Shown: positions 1 to 12,260 of the stretch, one piece after another
Numbering within the stretch: the stretch's first letter is position 1
Layout of the letters: each line of letters starts with the position of its first letter
From: Alopecurus myosuroides
Taxonomy: Eukaryota > Streptophyta > Magnoliopsida > Poales > Poaceae
NCBI GenBank assembly: GCA_028641055.1
Contig: CM054060.1
Coordinates: 312,590,949-312,654,948, forward strand
DNA: 64,000 nucleotides
Direction: 5' to 3'
The notes under the pieces: model-generated
Told to the model about the DNA's origin: nothing
What the model saw: only the letters and a program-made list of their open reading frames with translations
The model's database searches: none
Position numbers and translations under genes: made by a program

Positions 1-345
1 CACAGTCGAGACCTGGGAAGAAGAGAGAAATAACAATGACATAAACTACTATGGTCCATACACATTCTTGCATAATATTGGAAATGTGGGACATCTGGAA
101 GTATATCCCTCCTTTCGTTGCGCATGAGTCCCCGCTAGCGGCCTTTTCCCACCATTATAAGTAGACACATGATACAATGAAGCGAAAAAAGAGTAGGAAT
201 GAAATGAGTCACGATTATGGTAGTGAGAGTTCCATGGTGTTCTAGTGCGGCAGCTTTATCATGGGAATGTGGGTGATATGGAATCATTCTTCCATGTAGT
301 CGGCGACATCGGTAAGCTAGAACTGTATTACGGGCTATCCTATGT
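1..345. repeat. Diverged repeat unit 1 (3' end only)
   Basis: This stretch aligns by eye with 4690-4975 and, in its first part, with 3300-3440. Shared landmarks are the 'ttcttgca.gatact' type string, 'aagtagacacat', and 'agagttc.atggtgttct'. It looks like the end of a unit whose other copies lie at about 2080-3445 and 3475-4975. No open frame or transposon protein is visible. Its origin is unknown. Confidence 0.6.
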
Positions 346-2079
346 ACCATCTTCCGTCTTTGAACAAGTCCCTGGATGCTCTTAGGCGCACTTCCTATGT
401 TCTTGTGAAGATCCTTTCGAACCTCGTGTGCAAATATATCTCTTCGTATACTCTACATATCTGTTTTTTTGGTTAACTAAGGACTTAAGCGTTAAGATCG
501 TGACTACAATATTGGTTTTAATTTGTTTCCCTTTGCATCAGGCAAATAGATGCTTGTTCCATGCCACGAAATTAAGGAAGAAACAAGAATGACCATAGAA
601 GATAATCCTCCGTAGTAAACATAACTTATGCATTATGATATTATACTTAACCCATACATAGTGGTGTGTCTATCATGCACACGCACAAACCTTAATTAAT
701 GACTCGTACATATAGAGTGGACTAGACACTTTAGGTATTTGAAAGGAAGATACCCAAAGGGCATCTTAGATTGATAATTATCCATGAAAACAATGGCCAA
801 CACAATGGAAAAAATAACTAGATGCAAAATGACTAGTAAATATAAAGTTGCATTAAACATCATATTAGCCTTCTTCTTCCTCTGATTGTACATCATCCGT
901 CGGAGACTGAAAACCGCACTAAACTAACAATAAATGGAAATGGTACCACGCTTTAAAGACAACAATGATCGCACGCCGCTTGTGAATAGATCTAGAAATA
1001 GTTGAAGAAACATCGGTTGGAGCATCACCTAATGCATACATACTTTCTACTCATCACCACGGGTTCAGAGAGTTGAGAAAACCGTACATGCCATGGAACA
1101 AACAAAAGAAGGCATTGAAGTCGTCGCACTAATAGCCAAACTATTGCTCTCCTTGATAGCCATGCCAACTGCCAAGATCTAAAGAGAATCAACACATCTA
1201 GAGACACACACACTCATAGAGGACCTTCGTCGACATTCAATTATACGTTGTCGTGGCAGGAAGAGGCCGTCTCCACATGCCATCGCAGCCACAACCTCGT
1301 CGGTAACGCTAGAAAAACAAAAGCTAAGAAAAATAAAACAAAACACACACATCCTGACTTCTCTTACCTCTGACGAGGCCGCTATACAGGGGAGATCATG
1401 GAGGTACCGAGGCGGCTGGTGGAGGCGATCTTTGGTGACACTAGGTAGGGTTGGTAAGTTATAATGAGTCCACGAACTAATCCATTCTCAAACTCTAGTC
1501 TAGATTCAGTCATTTAGTCATTTTTTTACTTACAACCCTGCTACTTATTAATGTCAAACAAGCAGTACAAATCCTATTCAAATAGTACATTCAAGATCAA
1601 CTAACTCTATATATTTTGAATCAAGTGTCTAATATGTTGTCTAGATAGCTAGAATATTTAGTTTTCTAATACCTAAATCCTTTCCCCGATTCAAAAAGCA
1701 CATCCAAGGCTTTCAACACTCGAGTATAGAGTAACCTCACATACAACACCTTGCCTACATGGGCTCTTTTGCATATTGATAAGCAGGGATAAAACAAACT
1801 ATTCTAAGAACACACATATGGATATTAGGAACAACATCGAACAATTTTCTATTCGCTTTGTTCGGGATCTGAGTGTAAGTTTAGATCAGCATGGTCTCAG
1901 TTAATCAATTGTTCATGATGCCTTATTTTAGATTGCCGTACTGCACTCCTAGAAAGAACTATGGAGAGAGGCCCTGCTAGTTGGCAAGGCGTTCCAAACG
2001 AGTAGTCTTAAGCTTCAAAGTTTTGATATCTTGAGCTAGTTTATCCTCTCTTTTTTATCTCAGTTCCTTCAAGCTAAAG
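346..2079. other. Gene-free AT-rich spacer
   Basis: I see no transposon protein, LTR ends or convincing open frame here. Short frames of about 60 codons on the minus strand lack any recognisable family. The sequence is AT-rich, low-copy-looking plant intergenic DNA. Confidence 0.5.
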
Positions 2080-3445
2080 GCAAGTATGCATCATCATGCG
2101 AATGTAGAAATTTGTGATGCTCGCTAGCCTACACAAATTCTAAAACTATTTCAGCTCGGCCACATCTGCTAACAACTAAAAAGAGAAAATTGAATTATAA
2201 TTCTCTAAAGAGGAATGGAGTTGGAAACACATTGGCAAGTTCCTATGGAAAACACCGTTACACGTGATTGGTCCCAAAGTTCTTACAAGGTATATCTAAG
2301 ACTTGTTAGTTTAGATTATTTCTCCACTAAGAAATATCAAATTATAACCTTGAAAAACTATAGTGGTGAGAAGGATGGAAATGGAGAGATGCCCGTGCGC
2401 TGGATGAAAATCCACTGAAACCATGAAATATGAAAATATCAAGCCGTGCATGTTCACTTCCTTTTAAAATTTTGTAGCAAATTTATTTTAACATGGTACT
2501 ATGTGATCTCATTTCAAGGATTCCAAGTGCACATGCCTGAAGGATTTGTGTAAATTTAATGTGTTAGTATTTAGTTGTTGGTCACCTTATTGAAGCTATT
2601 TTAATTGATACCAAAGTAACAACAACCAATCATCAAATAAAGTTTAATACTTATCTTAACTCTAAAATGGAAAGGTGGAGAATATTATGAATCTCCTCTC
2701 TAAAAAAACCTATTTATACTCATGGATCTATCCTAGCTACACTTTCAATCACAAATTGTAGTTTTTTCTATTTGTGTGCACTTCTGGAATATTTCTCAGC
2801 CTTGAAAAGTGTGATGTGAAATTACATTAAGATATTGGGGGTCACTATACTCAAGACAACATGCAAACACACATTTCCTTTCATGGGTAATATAATTTAT
2901 TCCTTATAGTAGCTGCTTGTCTGATCTCTAAGATGCCAGATTATAAAGTGCATACCATGTTTCATCCGAAGAGCACTTTGTTTTCCATCCTTACCCTTAT
3001 CCTCCTAGAGATATTTTTCTCCTTTTCTTGTATTAGAGGAGTGACGGTTGGCGAGTTCTAGCGAACATATGAAATTATTTTTTACTAGAAGATATGATCG
3101 TCTTAGATTTAAAAGGTTAGGTAATTTACCCACCAACCTTTTGTCCTAAGAACACTCGCATTTATAAAAGACACATTGTACATGCATGTTTCCATGACGG
3201 CCTAGCTCAATATATACCCATTTGTTTCTCAGTATTCCTCCTCTATTAGCTATCTCTCCTTACAAACCAACAAGAGTCTACAAAGAAACAAGAACAGAGT
3301 CAAGACATGGCAGGAAGAGAAAGAAATGGCAGTGCCATAAAATACTATGTTCTAGACATGTTCTTGCAAGATACTATAAATGGGAGGCATCTGAAATACA
3401 TCGCTCCTATAGAGAGTATTTAGGTGTTGCGATTGAGCTCCTACT
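2080..3445. repeat. Diverged tandem repeat unit 2 (~1.4 kb)
   Basis: Unit 2 pairs with unit 3 at an offset of about 1.38-1.41 kb. Examples: 'catcatcatgcgaatgta' near 2090 and 3500, 'gattggtcccaa' near 2266 and 3676, 'gttctagacatgttcttgca' near 3349 and 4724. Identity is clearly high but with many substitutions and small indels, so the duplication is old. Near 3180-3220 the unit holds CATGCATG followed by a TATATA string and then a CT-rich leader ('cctccttacaaaccaacaa' type), which looks like a plant core promoter. No long open frame follows it. Confidence 0.7.
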
Positions 3446-3474
3446 TGGGTTCTAAATGAGTAAGCTTAAGATCC

Positions 3475-4975
3475 TTTAAGTTAAAATCAAGGGTACATCA
3501 TCATGCGAATGTATAAATTATTGATGCTAGGTAGCCTACACAAATTCAAAAATTCCTGTTTGAGCTCGGATGCACCCGCTAACGACTAAAATGAGACCAT
3601 GTAATTATAATTTTATGACGAGGAATAGATTTGGAAACACATCGACAAGTTACCATGGAAAACACCTTTACACATGATTGGTCCCAATAAAATTTACAGG
3701 GTATATCCAGGACTTGTTAGTATGGATTTTTTATGCACTATGATATATCAAACTATAATCATGACAAAACTATACTTGTCAGAAGGACGCAAATGGATAG
3801 ATGACCGTGCTAGGGAAAAATCAGCTAAACTCTGAAATATGAGAATATGGAGCCATGCAAGTTCACTTTATTTTTAAAATTTTGTAGGAAATTTAATTTA
3901 ACATGGGATTATGTGATCTGATTTCAAGGATTCCAAGTGCACATGGCTGACGGATTTATGTGCATTTAATGTGTTACTAATTAGTAGTTGGTCACCTTAT
4001 TGAAACTATTTTTATGGATACCAAAGTAACAACAACCAATCAACAAATCGAATTTAAGACTTATTTTAACTCTAATGGGGAAAGGTGGAAAATGTTATAA
4101 AGCATCTCTTTAAAAACGCATATTTCTAGTCATGGATCTATCCTAGCTAGACTATCAATCACAAAGTTTAGTTTTATTTATTTATGTGCACTTCTCGAGT
4201 ATTCCTCAATCTTGAAATGCGTGATGTGAAATTACATTAAGATATAGGAGGGTCACTATTACTCGAGACAACATGCAAACACACATTTATTCTATGGGGT
4301 CTATAATTTATTCCTTACTGTAGTTACTTTTTGTGATCTCCATGATGCCATATTCTTAAAATACATACCATGTTTCAGCCGAAGAGCACTTTTTTTGGCA
4401 TCCCTACCCTTATCCTTCTAGAGATATTTCTCTCTCATTTGCTTGTATTAGAGGAGTGAAAATTGTCGATTTCTAGCGAACATATGAAAAAAAATTATAA
4501 TAGAATATAGCGTGATTGGCTTAGATTTAAAAGATGAGGTAATTTACACAACAAATTTAGAAGACACATTGCACATGCATGTTTCCACGGCGGCCTAGAT
4601 AAATATATACTCATTTGTTTCGCAGTCTTTCTCCTATATTAGCTATCTCTCCTTACAAACCAACAAGCCTACAAAGAAACACGAACACCATCAAGATATG
4701 GGAGGACGGACATAAAATACTATGTTCTAGACATGTTCTTGCAAGATACTAGAAATGGGAGGCATCGGAAATACATCGCTCCTATAAAGACTATGTAGGT
4801 GTTGCGGGTGAGCTCCTACTTGACGTCTTTTGCCAGCATATGAAGTAGACACATAATATGGTAAGGTGAAAGAAGATTCAGAAGGAAATTAGTCCTTTTC
4901 ATGGTAATAAGAGTTCAATGGTGTTCTCCTGCGGCAATTTCGTGGTAGGGGTGACATGGAACCGGGCGTCAAATA
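3475..4975. repeat. Diverged tandem repeat unit 3 (~1.4 kb)
   Basis: This is the downstream copy of unit 2. It keeps the same order of landmarks, including CATGCATG near 4577, a TATATA string near 4603, and the leader 'ctccttacaaaccaacaag' near 4650. It continues past the end of unit 2 into sequence that matches 1-345. The promoter-like block is therefore conserved between copies, but the sequence downstream of it is not an obvious coding region in either copy. Confidence 0.7.
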
Positions 4976-4990
4976 AGCAATGATGGAAGC

Positions 4991-5554
4991 TTGGAAGGTT
5001 CCAGTTGGCCATCTACTGACCTACATGTTGTCTTCCATCGTACGTACCCAACTGTTTGCCAATTCCTCGGGTGCGCTCACGCCAATCGTGCACCCTTGCC
5101 TTTTCCGAATTCCATGTATAATTCATGGTGGGCCTCCTTGAGAAGTGTCCACTGGATCTACTTGACACTACTATCCCATCTAGCCTATCAATCAGAAAAA
5201 ATTCATATATGTCCATGTTGCACATTTGATTGGGTCTCCAAGGTACTTTGGTTTCGTTGGACCCGTGAAAAAAAATACATGACTAAGAGGATCACGTGGT
5301 GTTGTTATTCATCTAGAAGAAAGGTGGATAAATATTCACCCCATACCTGGTCACAACGACCAGAGGCGGCGCGGTGCCGAGAAATGATGTTTTGGACTTG
5401 GTCAGGACGAACCAAAATAGCAAGTAACGGGTGGCTAACCACATGTTGGACATGTACCAGATTGGATTGGGACGGTTGTTCCTGTATAATGTGGTTGAGT
5501 TTTCAACTATGTTGTGGAAACACCATGTGGCAATGGTACCTTTTCATTACGTAG
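4991..5554 (+). other. 187-codon open frame, no recognised family
   Basis: An uninterrupted frame of 187 codons follows directly on repeat unit 3. The predicted protein is rich in Trp, Cys, His and Ser, without membrane segments, signal peptide or a motif I recognise. That composition is more typical of an out-of-frame reading of a decayed gene than of a real protein. The other two forward frames contain several stops. It could be a decayed gene fragment or chance. Confidence 0.15.
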
Positions 5555-5676
5555 AAAGTTCCAAATGATAACTTAAGGGTAGAATGGATATTGTTCCTCT
5601 CGCTTCTCTCCCACAATGTTCCTATGTCCAAACCAGTTGCACGCATCCCTAAAAAAGTCGCAAGCAGGTCGTACTT

Positions 5677-8399
5677 TTTTAAGCAAGGAAAAAGCTTTGC
5701 CTTTTATATTAATATAGGAGGAGAAAATACAAAAAAGGCCTAGGCCAACATAAAGAGAAGAAAGGTAAAAAGGGGAAGAGGGGGAACCCCCTTCCCCCTC
5801 CCCTCACCAAGCACAAAACTGGACTAGCCTATGAATTCCGCCAACTTCTTTGCCCCTACTAGAGCCCAGTTTTTTCCTTCAACTTTGATGCACTGAGAGA
5901 GGCTTGTTGGCGTAGAGAATTTGTTGTTGAAGACTCCCGCATTTCGTTCCTTCCAAATCTCCCAAGTTATGAGGATGATTGTCATAGTGAGTCCCTTATG
6001 AGAAGGGGAAGCCGTGGCTGCCCTCCAAAAGTCGATGACCGTTGACCTTCCCGAACCAAGGTTATGCATTAGTGCAAGGCACATTAGTTAGAGCGCCACA
6101 TCCTCCCACGCCCTCCTAGAGTAGCAACACTCGAAGAGAATATTCCTTACCGTTTCAGGTTGTCATCTGCATAGCTAGCAAGTAGGCTGATGAGGCCACT
6201 CTCTGATCTCCAGGCGATCCGAAGTGCAAAGCCTATTCTGAACGATAAGGCAAGTAAGAAAGAGCACTTTAGGGGGGCCATGTCCTTTAAATAGTGGACA
6301 TGAAGAAACAGGGTGTTGCACCGATGAACTGTGCCTTGCACGCCAAATTGGCCGAGTATATCCTATTGTCCATTAATGTCCAAATAATGTAGTCGTTGAT
6401 GCCAGGAGTAATAACAACCTCCCGAATGAGGCCCCAGATGGGAACGAACTCAAAGATGTGCTCAGTAGTGAAATTGTCCACCGAAAGGTCGATGATCCAC
6501 TTGTGGCCGGTCAGAGCATAATGCACACTTCTGTTTTTACGTCTGGAGGCCTTGAAAAGTGATGGGGTGATGACCTTTGGTGGGAGCCGTCCAACCATAA
6601 AGACCACCAAAAAGAAACTTTAAGCCCGCCCCCCACCGCACCTTTGTAGCCGCATTAAAAAGGGCCCTGTCAGTGGTGCCATTTGGAGTTTCGGATCCCA
6701 CCCACGGCGTGTCCTTGGAGACTTGTTCATGCCATAGCCATCTAAATCGAAGAGCTCTAGAAAATTTATCCATGTTGAGAATCTCGATCCCCCCAAGATT
6801 TTTTGGCCGACAGGCGTTATCCCAGTTGATCTTGCATTTTCCGCCACTCACTTTGTCGATGTAGTTCCAAATCATGCCTCTTCTGAGTTTATCAAAATTC
6901 TTCAAAGTGCGCTTATCCGTCTTGATGGACGTCAAGAGGAAGATTGGAATTGAGGAGAGGACCGATTTAAGCAGCGCCAAACGCACAATCCTATTGATAA
7001 ATTTTCATTTCCAATGCTTAAGGCGGGAGGATGCCTTGTCTATGTATGTGTGTTGATCAGCACGGCGAAGTCTGCCTAGGGATAAGGCAGCCCCAGATAT
7101 TTTATGGTGAACTGAGAGATAGGTGCCAGAAAGTCTTCCATGATTTCTTGCAAGTCGATCTCAGAGCATCTTATTGGAGAAATGGAGCTCTTATCCACAT
7201 TTGTTATCAAGCCGGTAAATTCCCCAAACTGCTGCAGAGTGGTGGCGAGGTTGGTGATATCATCTTCCAAGGGGACTAGAAAATTGTTGCATCGTCGGCG
7301 TACAAGAAGACTCGCAGAGAAGTCAGTGGCATGCTCGAGATTTTTGCTTAACGTGTCAATGCCAATACCGAACAGAAGAGGAGATAGCGCCCCCCCTCGA
7401 TGTTGAATGTCCAACCCGTGAATGTCGTTGAGCAAGCCAAGCGATGAGGCGGTGGAGAAGAGGATTGCCACCTAAGCCCTGCATTTAGTCAGGAAACATT
7501 TGCATTGCATGGGTCGAGAAGGTAATCCCACCTCATGGAGTCATAAGCTTTAGTAATGTCAAGTTTGATGAGGAGCATGGGAAAACGATTCCGGTGTAGG
7601 CATATGGCAGTGTTTCACACATACATAAAATTGTCGTGGATGCTTCACGTTTTTATAAAAGCACTCTGGTAGTGTGACACGAGGTTGTTCATCTTCGGGG
7701 CAAGGCGGCGAGCCATAGCTTTGGCAATGATCTTGGGAATAACGTGGATCAAACTAATGGGCCTGAAATCAGTGATCGCCTCAGCTCTCTCTTTCTTTGG
7801 GAAAAGCACAATGTTGGCTGAGTTGATAATCTAAAAGTTATTAATCGAGAGCTCCAAAAAAGCATCCATGACCTTGATGAGATCCTTCTTGATGATGCCC
7901 CAACAGAAGCTAAAAAAAGTTGTGGTGTAACCCTCCTGTTCTGGAGCTTTGTCACTTGACATTTCCTTAATGGCGGACTTGATTTCATCAATGGAAAAGG
8001 CAGAGTAAGGTCATCAAGCTCCCTAACAGAAGGGTTTCACGCCGCCCAATCGAGATCCAGCTTCTGAATGTGTGGATGGGGGGAGGGAGATCAGGGCTAG
8101 GCGAAGTGGTCGAAAATCAGGGATGCCTTATCCTCAAGCGAGCCATCCAACCCTCATTATGCTTTAGCTTCTGAATGTGGTTCTTTTGCTTGCGGGAGTT
8201 TAGGCGAAGGTGAAATATTTTTGTGTTTGCGTCACCCTCCCTGAGGATGTTGATTCTAGAAGCTCGCCTTTTCCACGTGCGCTCAAAACCGCAAGCCCCA
8301 TCACCCGCCTCTTGAGACCTGCCCGAAGGGTCTTTTCCTTCGTGGAGAAGGGTCTAGATTCTTGAGCAAGATCCAGCTGCAAGATGACGTGGAGGGCCA
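5677..8399 (-). mobile_element. LINE non-LTR retrotransposon, 3' part, decayed
   Basis: The minus strand carries, in broken frames, the reverse transcriptase and C-terminal region of a plant L1-type LINE. The 3' end lies near 5677, where the plus strand has a short T run (a poly(A) remnant when read on the minus strand), followed by sequence typical of grass LINE 3' ends. The 5' end is cut by the Gypsy LTR that begins at 8400, so the rest of the LINE should lie beyond the window. Target-site duplication cannot be checked here. Confidence 0.85.
5821..8399 (-). pseudogene. LINE ORF2 reverse transcriptase, broken
   Basis: In the family this protein makes cDNA directly at a nicked chromosomal target. 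Read on the minus strand from 8399, recognisable blocks appear in order: the pre-RT region (8200-8400, motif LQLDLAQESR); the RT fingers and palm (7080-7990, with LSPLLFGIGIDTLS near 7370, a YADD-type box in another frame near 7310, and a KYLGLP motif at 7080); the connection (6600-6990, with SVLSSIPIFLLTS and NLGGIEILNMDKFSRALRFRW); and the tail (5824-6084, with ITWEIWKERNAGVF). These blocks sit in several different frames with many stops, so the gene is dead. Endonuclease and ORF1 are not in the window. Confidence 0.85.
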
Positions 8400-8947
8400 T
8401 GTCGAGACATCGTAGTAGAGTTCATAGACGGGGGTGCCATGAGACTACTGGTAGAGACGTGGGAGGACGTGGTAGTACGACAACCAGGAACACCAAATTT
8501 ACCCAGGTTCGGTATGTCGCAACTAGGCGGCGTTCCTACTCCTGCAATCTCACTAAATCAGGGTTGAATCCTGAAGTATACAAAGTACAATGTGAGTAGG
8601 GTTTCGCTAACTTGATGGGGATCAACTTCTCGACGAGTTGGCTTCTAGCTAATTATCTTCTATCTTCTTCTCTCCCGTCCGGCTATATATAGATAGCCGG
8701 GTTAGGGCTTAGAGAAAGGAAACCTAGAAGATTACGGAAAGTATCTAACTTGGAAAGTAGGAATCCGCCTTCTACTCCAAGCCGCACCACTTTGGGCCGT
8801 GGTCCGGGTTCTTCTAGAATCCGGCTTCTGCGCGTCAGCTTACTGGGCCGCCAAATGGACTGTGATCCATTACCAACATGCCACCCTGGTAATCCGGCTC
8901 TTTAGGACAATGCCGGATATACCCCTAATCGGTATATATATCCGATA
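8400..8947 (-). repeat. E1 3' LTR
   Basis: It begins TGTCGAGAC at the LINE junction. It ends just before 'gtagccccc' at 8948, which matches the polypurine tract next to the LTRs of E4 ('gtagtctcc') and E6 ('gtagtcccc'). A TATATATA core sits near 8684 in a GC-rich palindromic setting, comparable to the TATA strings of the E4 and E6 LTRs. The last two bases read TA where CA is normal, suggesting one mutation. The boundary is inferred, as no second copy is available. Confidence 0.6.
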
Positions 8948-9307
8948 GTAGCCCCCAAGAAAGATTGAGACTTCATTATGCCACTTTTCGTCAATTTGCA
9001 TTCTTTTCTGAGAAATGTTGGCGCTTTGTCTCGATTCTTCTTTTTTCCAAATCATGCATAACACAAAACTCGGATTTATCAGAATCCGGCTTTTCTTCCA
9101 CGAGCCTTCGTGGACAAGGAACTTCATGGCGTCAGCGATGAAATCGTGCTGACATCACAGACGTTTGGGTTCAGTCAAAAACCCTGGAACGAGTCTGTGG
9201 CAGATTCTTGCGGGAAACGAGGGGTTTCCCGGAATTTCCGGGCGTGACACGCGTCAAGGATCCAACGGCTAAAATAGCCGTTGTAACCAATCTTAACACA
9301 TTTCCGG

Positions 9308-9317
9308 CTATAAATAG
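9308..9317 (+). promoter_or_regulatory. TATA box of E1 opposite-strand gene
   Basis: CTATAAATAG lies 361 bp inside the LTR and about 180 bp before the first plausible ATG at 9487. It is followed by a CT-rich leader near 9340-9365. The same arrangement is found in E4 (24127) and E6 (53159), at 387 and 334 bp from the LTR. The conserved spacing supports a true promoter on the strand opposite to gag-pol. Confidence 0.6.
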
Positions 9318-11373
9318 CCGCCTCGGGCCCTCCGGTTTTCCCCTTCTGCTTCCTCTTCTTTCTCAAGCCCCCCAGCGCCATAGCCACGAGAGCTCGAGCT
9401 TGAGAGAGCTAGCAGAGAAACGAGCGTTTCCACTTTCCCCGGAAAAACCATCGGAGGATCCGGCTCGAGACCGTGCCGCCCGAAAATGGCCAACGGAGGA
9501 TCACCCCATGCCACGCAAACGTGCTCCGCTGCCCTGGACATCGACAGCATCATCAATGATCTCGAACCTTAGTTGGACTCCCCTGGCCGCGCCACCGCGA
9601 GCGCGCCGAAGGGAAACACCGGCGATTTGGACCGTGGGGATTTACCTCCCACGGCCGAAAGCGTGTCGTCGTCGTCTTCCGCGCCTACCCCGCCTCTGAT
9701 CACCGAGCCTCTCGCGCCGCCGGAGCTGAGGAAGACGCGGAGGAAAACTCCGGGAACTGGAGCCACTGCAATGTGGTTCCATCCCTTCTTCCGACAATGG
9801 AGAAGGAGGGATTTGTGCGGAAGGGCAAGTGGCAGTATGAAGAGGACGACTCCGAGCCTTTGCCAAAAGCCGGGAAAGGGTTCTCCTTACCTCTCACATC
9901 AATAGAGGTATGGGTTTCCCACCTTCCTCCTTTTTCCTTCAAGTCCTCAACCACTACAACATCCAACCACACAACCTTCCTCCCAACTCTATTCTATATC
10001 TTGCCGGGTTCCAAGCCCTCTTTGAAGGGTATCTAGGCATAGAGCCTAGGTTAGATTTCTGGCAGTATTGTTTCGGAGTGAAGCGCAACCCTTCTGAGGG
10101 AGCTCTCCCCACCTGTGGGACCATCTCCTTCACCTTGCGTAGGTTTAGGGAAGATTGGTTCCCCAAAATAAAAACCTCAGAATCCGTCAAATTCTGGACG
10201 AGTTCCTTACTTTATCATGAAGACGTCCCGTTTCCTGGAAAGGAGACGGGAATTCCACCTTTTTTCAATTCCGCGGCCACTCCGTAGGATAACTGGGCAG
10301 TGGATGCGGTCCAGACCCTGCCTCCGGATCTGATGAGGATCAAGCGGCGCATCCCCAAGCTTGTTTCCGCCTCCCCACCACTTACTGGCATGGACACAGT
10401 TCTTTGATGGCTTGAAAGGCAGATCCAGCCTCTGGCTCGTCGTGGTCCCCGACTAATGTGTGAATAGACGGGACCCGAAAACGCGATGAGGGCGTCGAAC
10501 AAATCTTTGACAAAAAAAGACTTGAAGAAACGCGTCAACCAGCTAGTCGCAACTCGTGACCAGTATGAGGAAAGCCGACCGATGTACACGGCAGCAAACC
10601 CGGCTCCAAAGGTATACTTCTAGAATTTTGGGCATTGGTTCTGAGTTTCTCTTTTCTCGGATGTTTTTACTAACCCGGACTTTTTCTTTTTTGACAGCTT
10701 GTCGATCTTCCTGAGGAGGATCTTGCCACCAATGCCGAGTTGGACGCAATGCATGCTGAAAGCGCATGGTTCCCCCATATGTGGTTTTGGTAATTAATGA
10801 CAATCCTTATGGACTAATGTTTGCATTGAGTTATCCTTGTAGATCTTGTCCATAGGAAATAATGGAGTTCATGTGTTGAACTCTATTAGCTTCCTTGATG
10901 GCCATTGTTATATTCATGGATTTATATGAAGAATGGTCATGATTTGAGTTGAGCTTATTGCTAGTGTGTCTTGAAGAAAAGGATTAGGTGATCTTTCATT
11001 ATCATCTTCAAGACATCATCACTTGTAGTGAGAAGCAAAGATACAAGGTTGATCAAGCAAGTGATCAACACACAAAGCTACAAGATATACCAAGTGGGAT
11101 TTTGTATCTCATAGTATGGTAAGCAATTGTCAATATAGCTTTGTGATCTAACCCATATATGTGTGTGTGGCATCTCTATGTGTGGTTAGGTATCTTTCCA
11201 TGGACATGAACAAAAAGGAAGATTTCATATAGCCTATGGTCTATGTCGTCGTCAAGCGGTGTTCGTCATCTTGCTTGACGTGGAAGCTCAAGTGAAGCAT
11301 ATAGAAGATATCCTATGCTTGATGCTTGCAACCCTTTTGGAGATTATGGCCTTGTGAAGATTTGCCGAGAAGA

Positions 11374-11434
11374 GTCTCTCCCATAATGGTGTATGGGGGA
11401 GCTAGTCTCTCCCATAATGGTGTATGGGGGAGCA
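11374..11434 (+). repeat. Short direct repeat in solo LTR
   Basis: The string 'agtctctcccataatggtgt' followed by 'atgggggagc' occurs twice in a row here. It is a recent-looking tandem duplication of about 30 bp with no change between copies. Confidence 0.85.
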
Positions 11435-11992
11435 ACTTGCAAGTCTTCATCAAGCGGAGCTTGTGCTAGCAAGCGCAATCAAGAAAGAAGATCCAACTTG
11501 AGAGAGTCAAGATCGTCATCATCTAGCTCAAGTGGAATGCTCAAGGCAAAGGTATAATCTTGATAGGTTTTCTATTTTACCGGTCACGTGACTTTAGGTT
11601 ACCGGGTTATAGGATAGATAGTCGTACTATCAAGAGGGGCTCTCAAGTGAATAACTTGATTGAATCGTTATGGAGAGCTCAAACCTTTGCATACTTTGCA
11701 TATCATCTTTCTTGGTTCTTATTTGGCTTTTGTCTCCTTTGGGTTTTAGTGCTTGTCGTGATCTTCATGACAAGCCTTGGTTTCTCGAAAACGGATTTCA
11801 TAAGAAAAACTTGTTGCGTTTTCGGTGGTGAAAATATTCCGTTCGTCTTTGAGAATGTTCCCACACCTTCCATGTGTGGTAACTTCTCCATACTTTGAGG
11901 TATCAATATTTTTCCATTGCAATTGGATTTACCTCGTTCGGAGTTCATATGCAAAAGTTATAACATTTCTCATTTCGGTTTTCAGTCTCACT

Positions 11993-12260
11993 GTTGCAAT
12001 CCGGAATTTTCCGGATGATTCCGGGATCCGGATTCAGTCCGGATGATTCCGACTGTAATGGGATTTTCTCTGTTACAATCCGGATTACTCCGGATGATTC
12101 CGGGATCCGGATTCAGTCCGGATGATTCCAACTGCAACGGGATTTTCTCTGTTGCAATCCGGATTATTCCGGATGATTCCGACCACAACGGGAATTTCTC
12201 TGTTGCCATCCGGATTGCTCCGGAATATTCCGGGATCCGGAAAATTCCGGACCTAATCCG
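11993..12260 (+). repeat. CCGGA-rich tandem repeat inside solo LTR
   Basis: Units start 'gttgcaatccgg' or a close variant at 11993, 12072, 12151 and 12202, giving periods of 79, 79 and 51 bp. Each has several TCCGGA or CCGGAT blocks, which pair with each other as inverted repeats. Such CCGGA arrays are a known trait of long Copia LTRs in grasses. Confidence 0.8.

Noticed and set aside
5013..5225. Minus-strand 70-codon frame opposite the 187-codon frame
   Set aside because: No motif, no start context and it overlaps another frame; most likely chance.
9573..9972. Overlapping plus and minus frames near the E1 promoter
   Set aside because: The plus-strand reading belongs to the reverse gene; the minus frames are GC-rich shadows.
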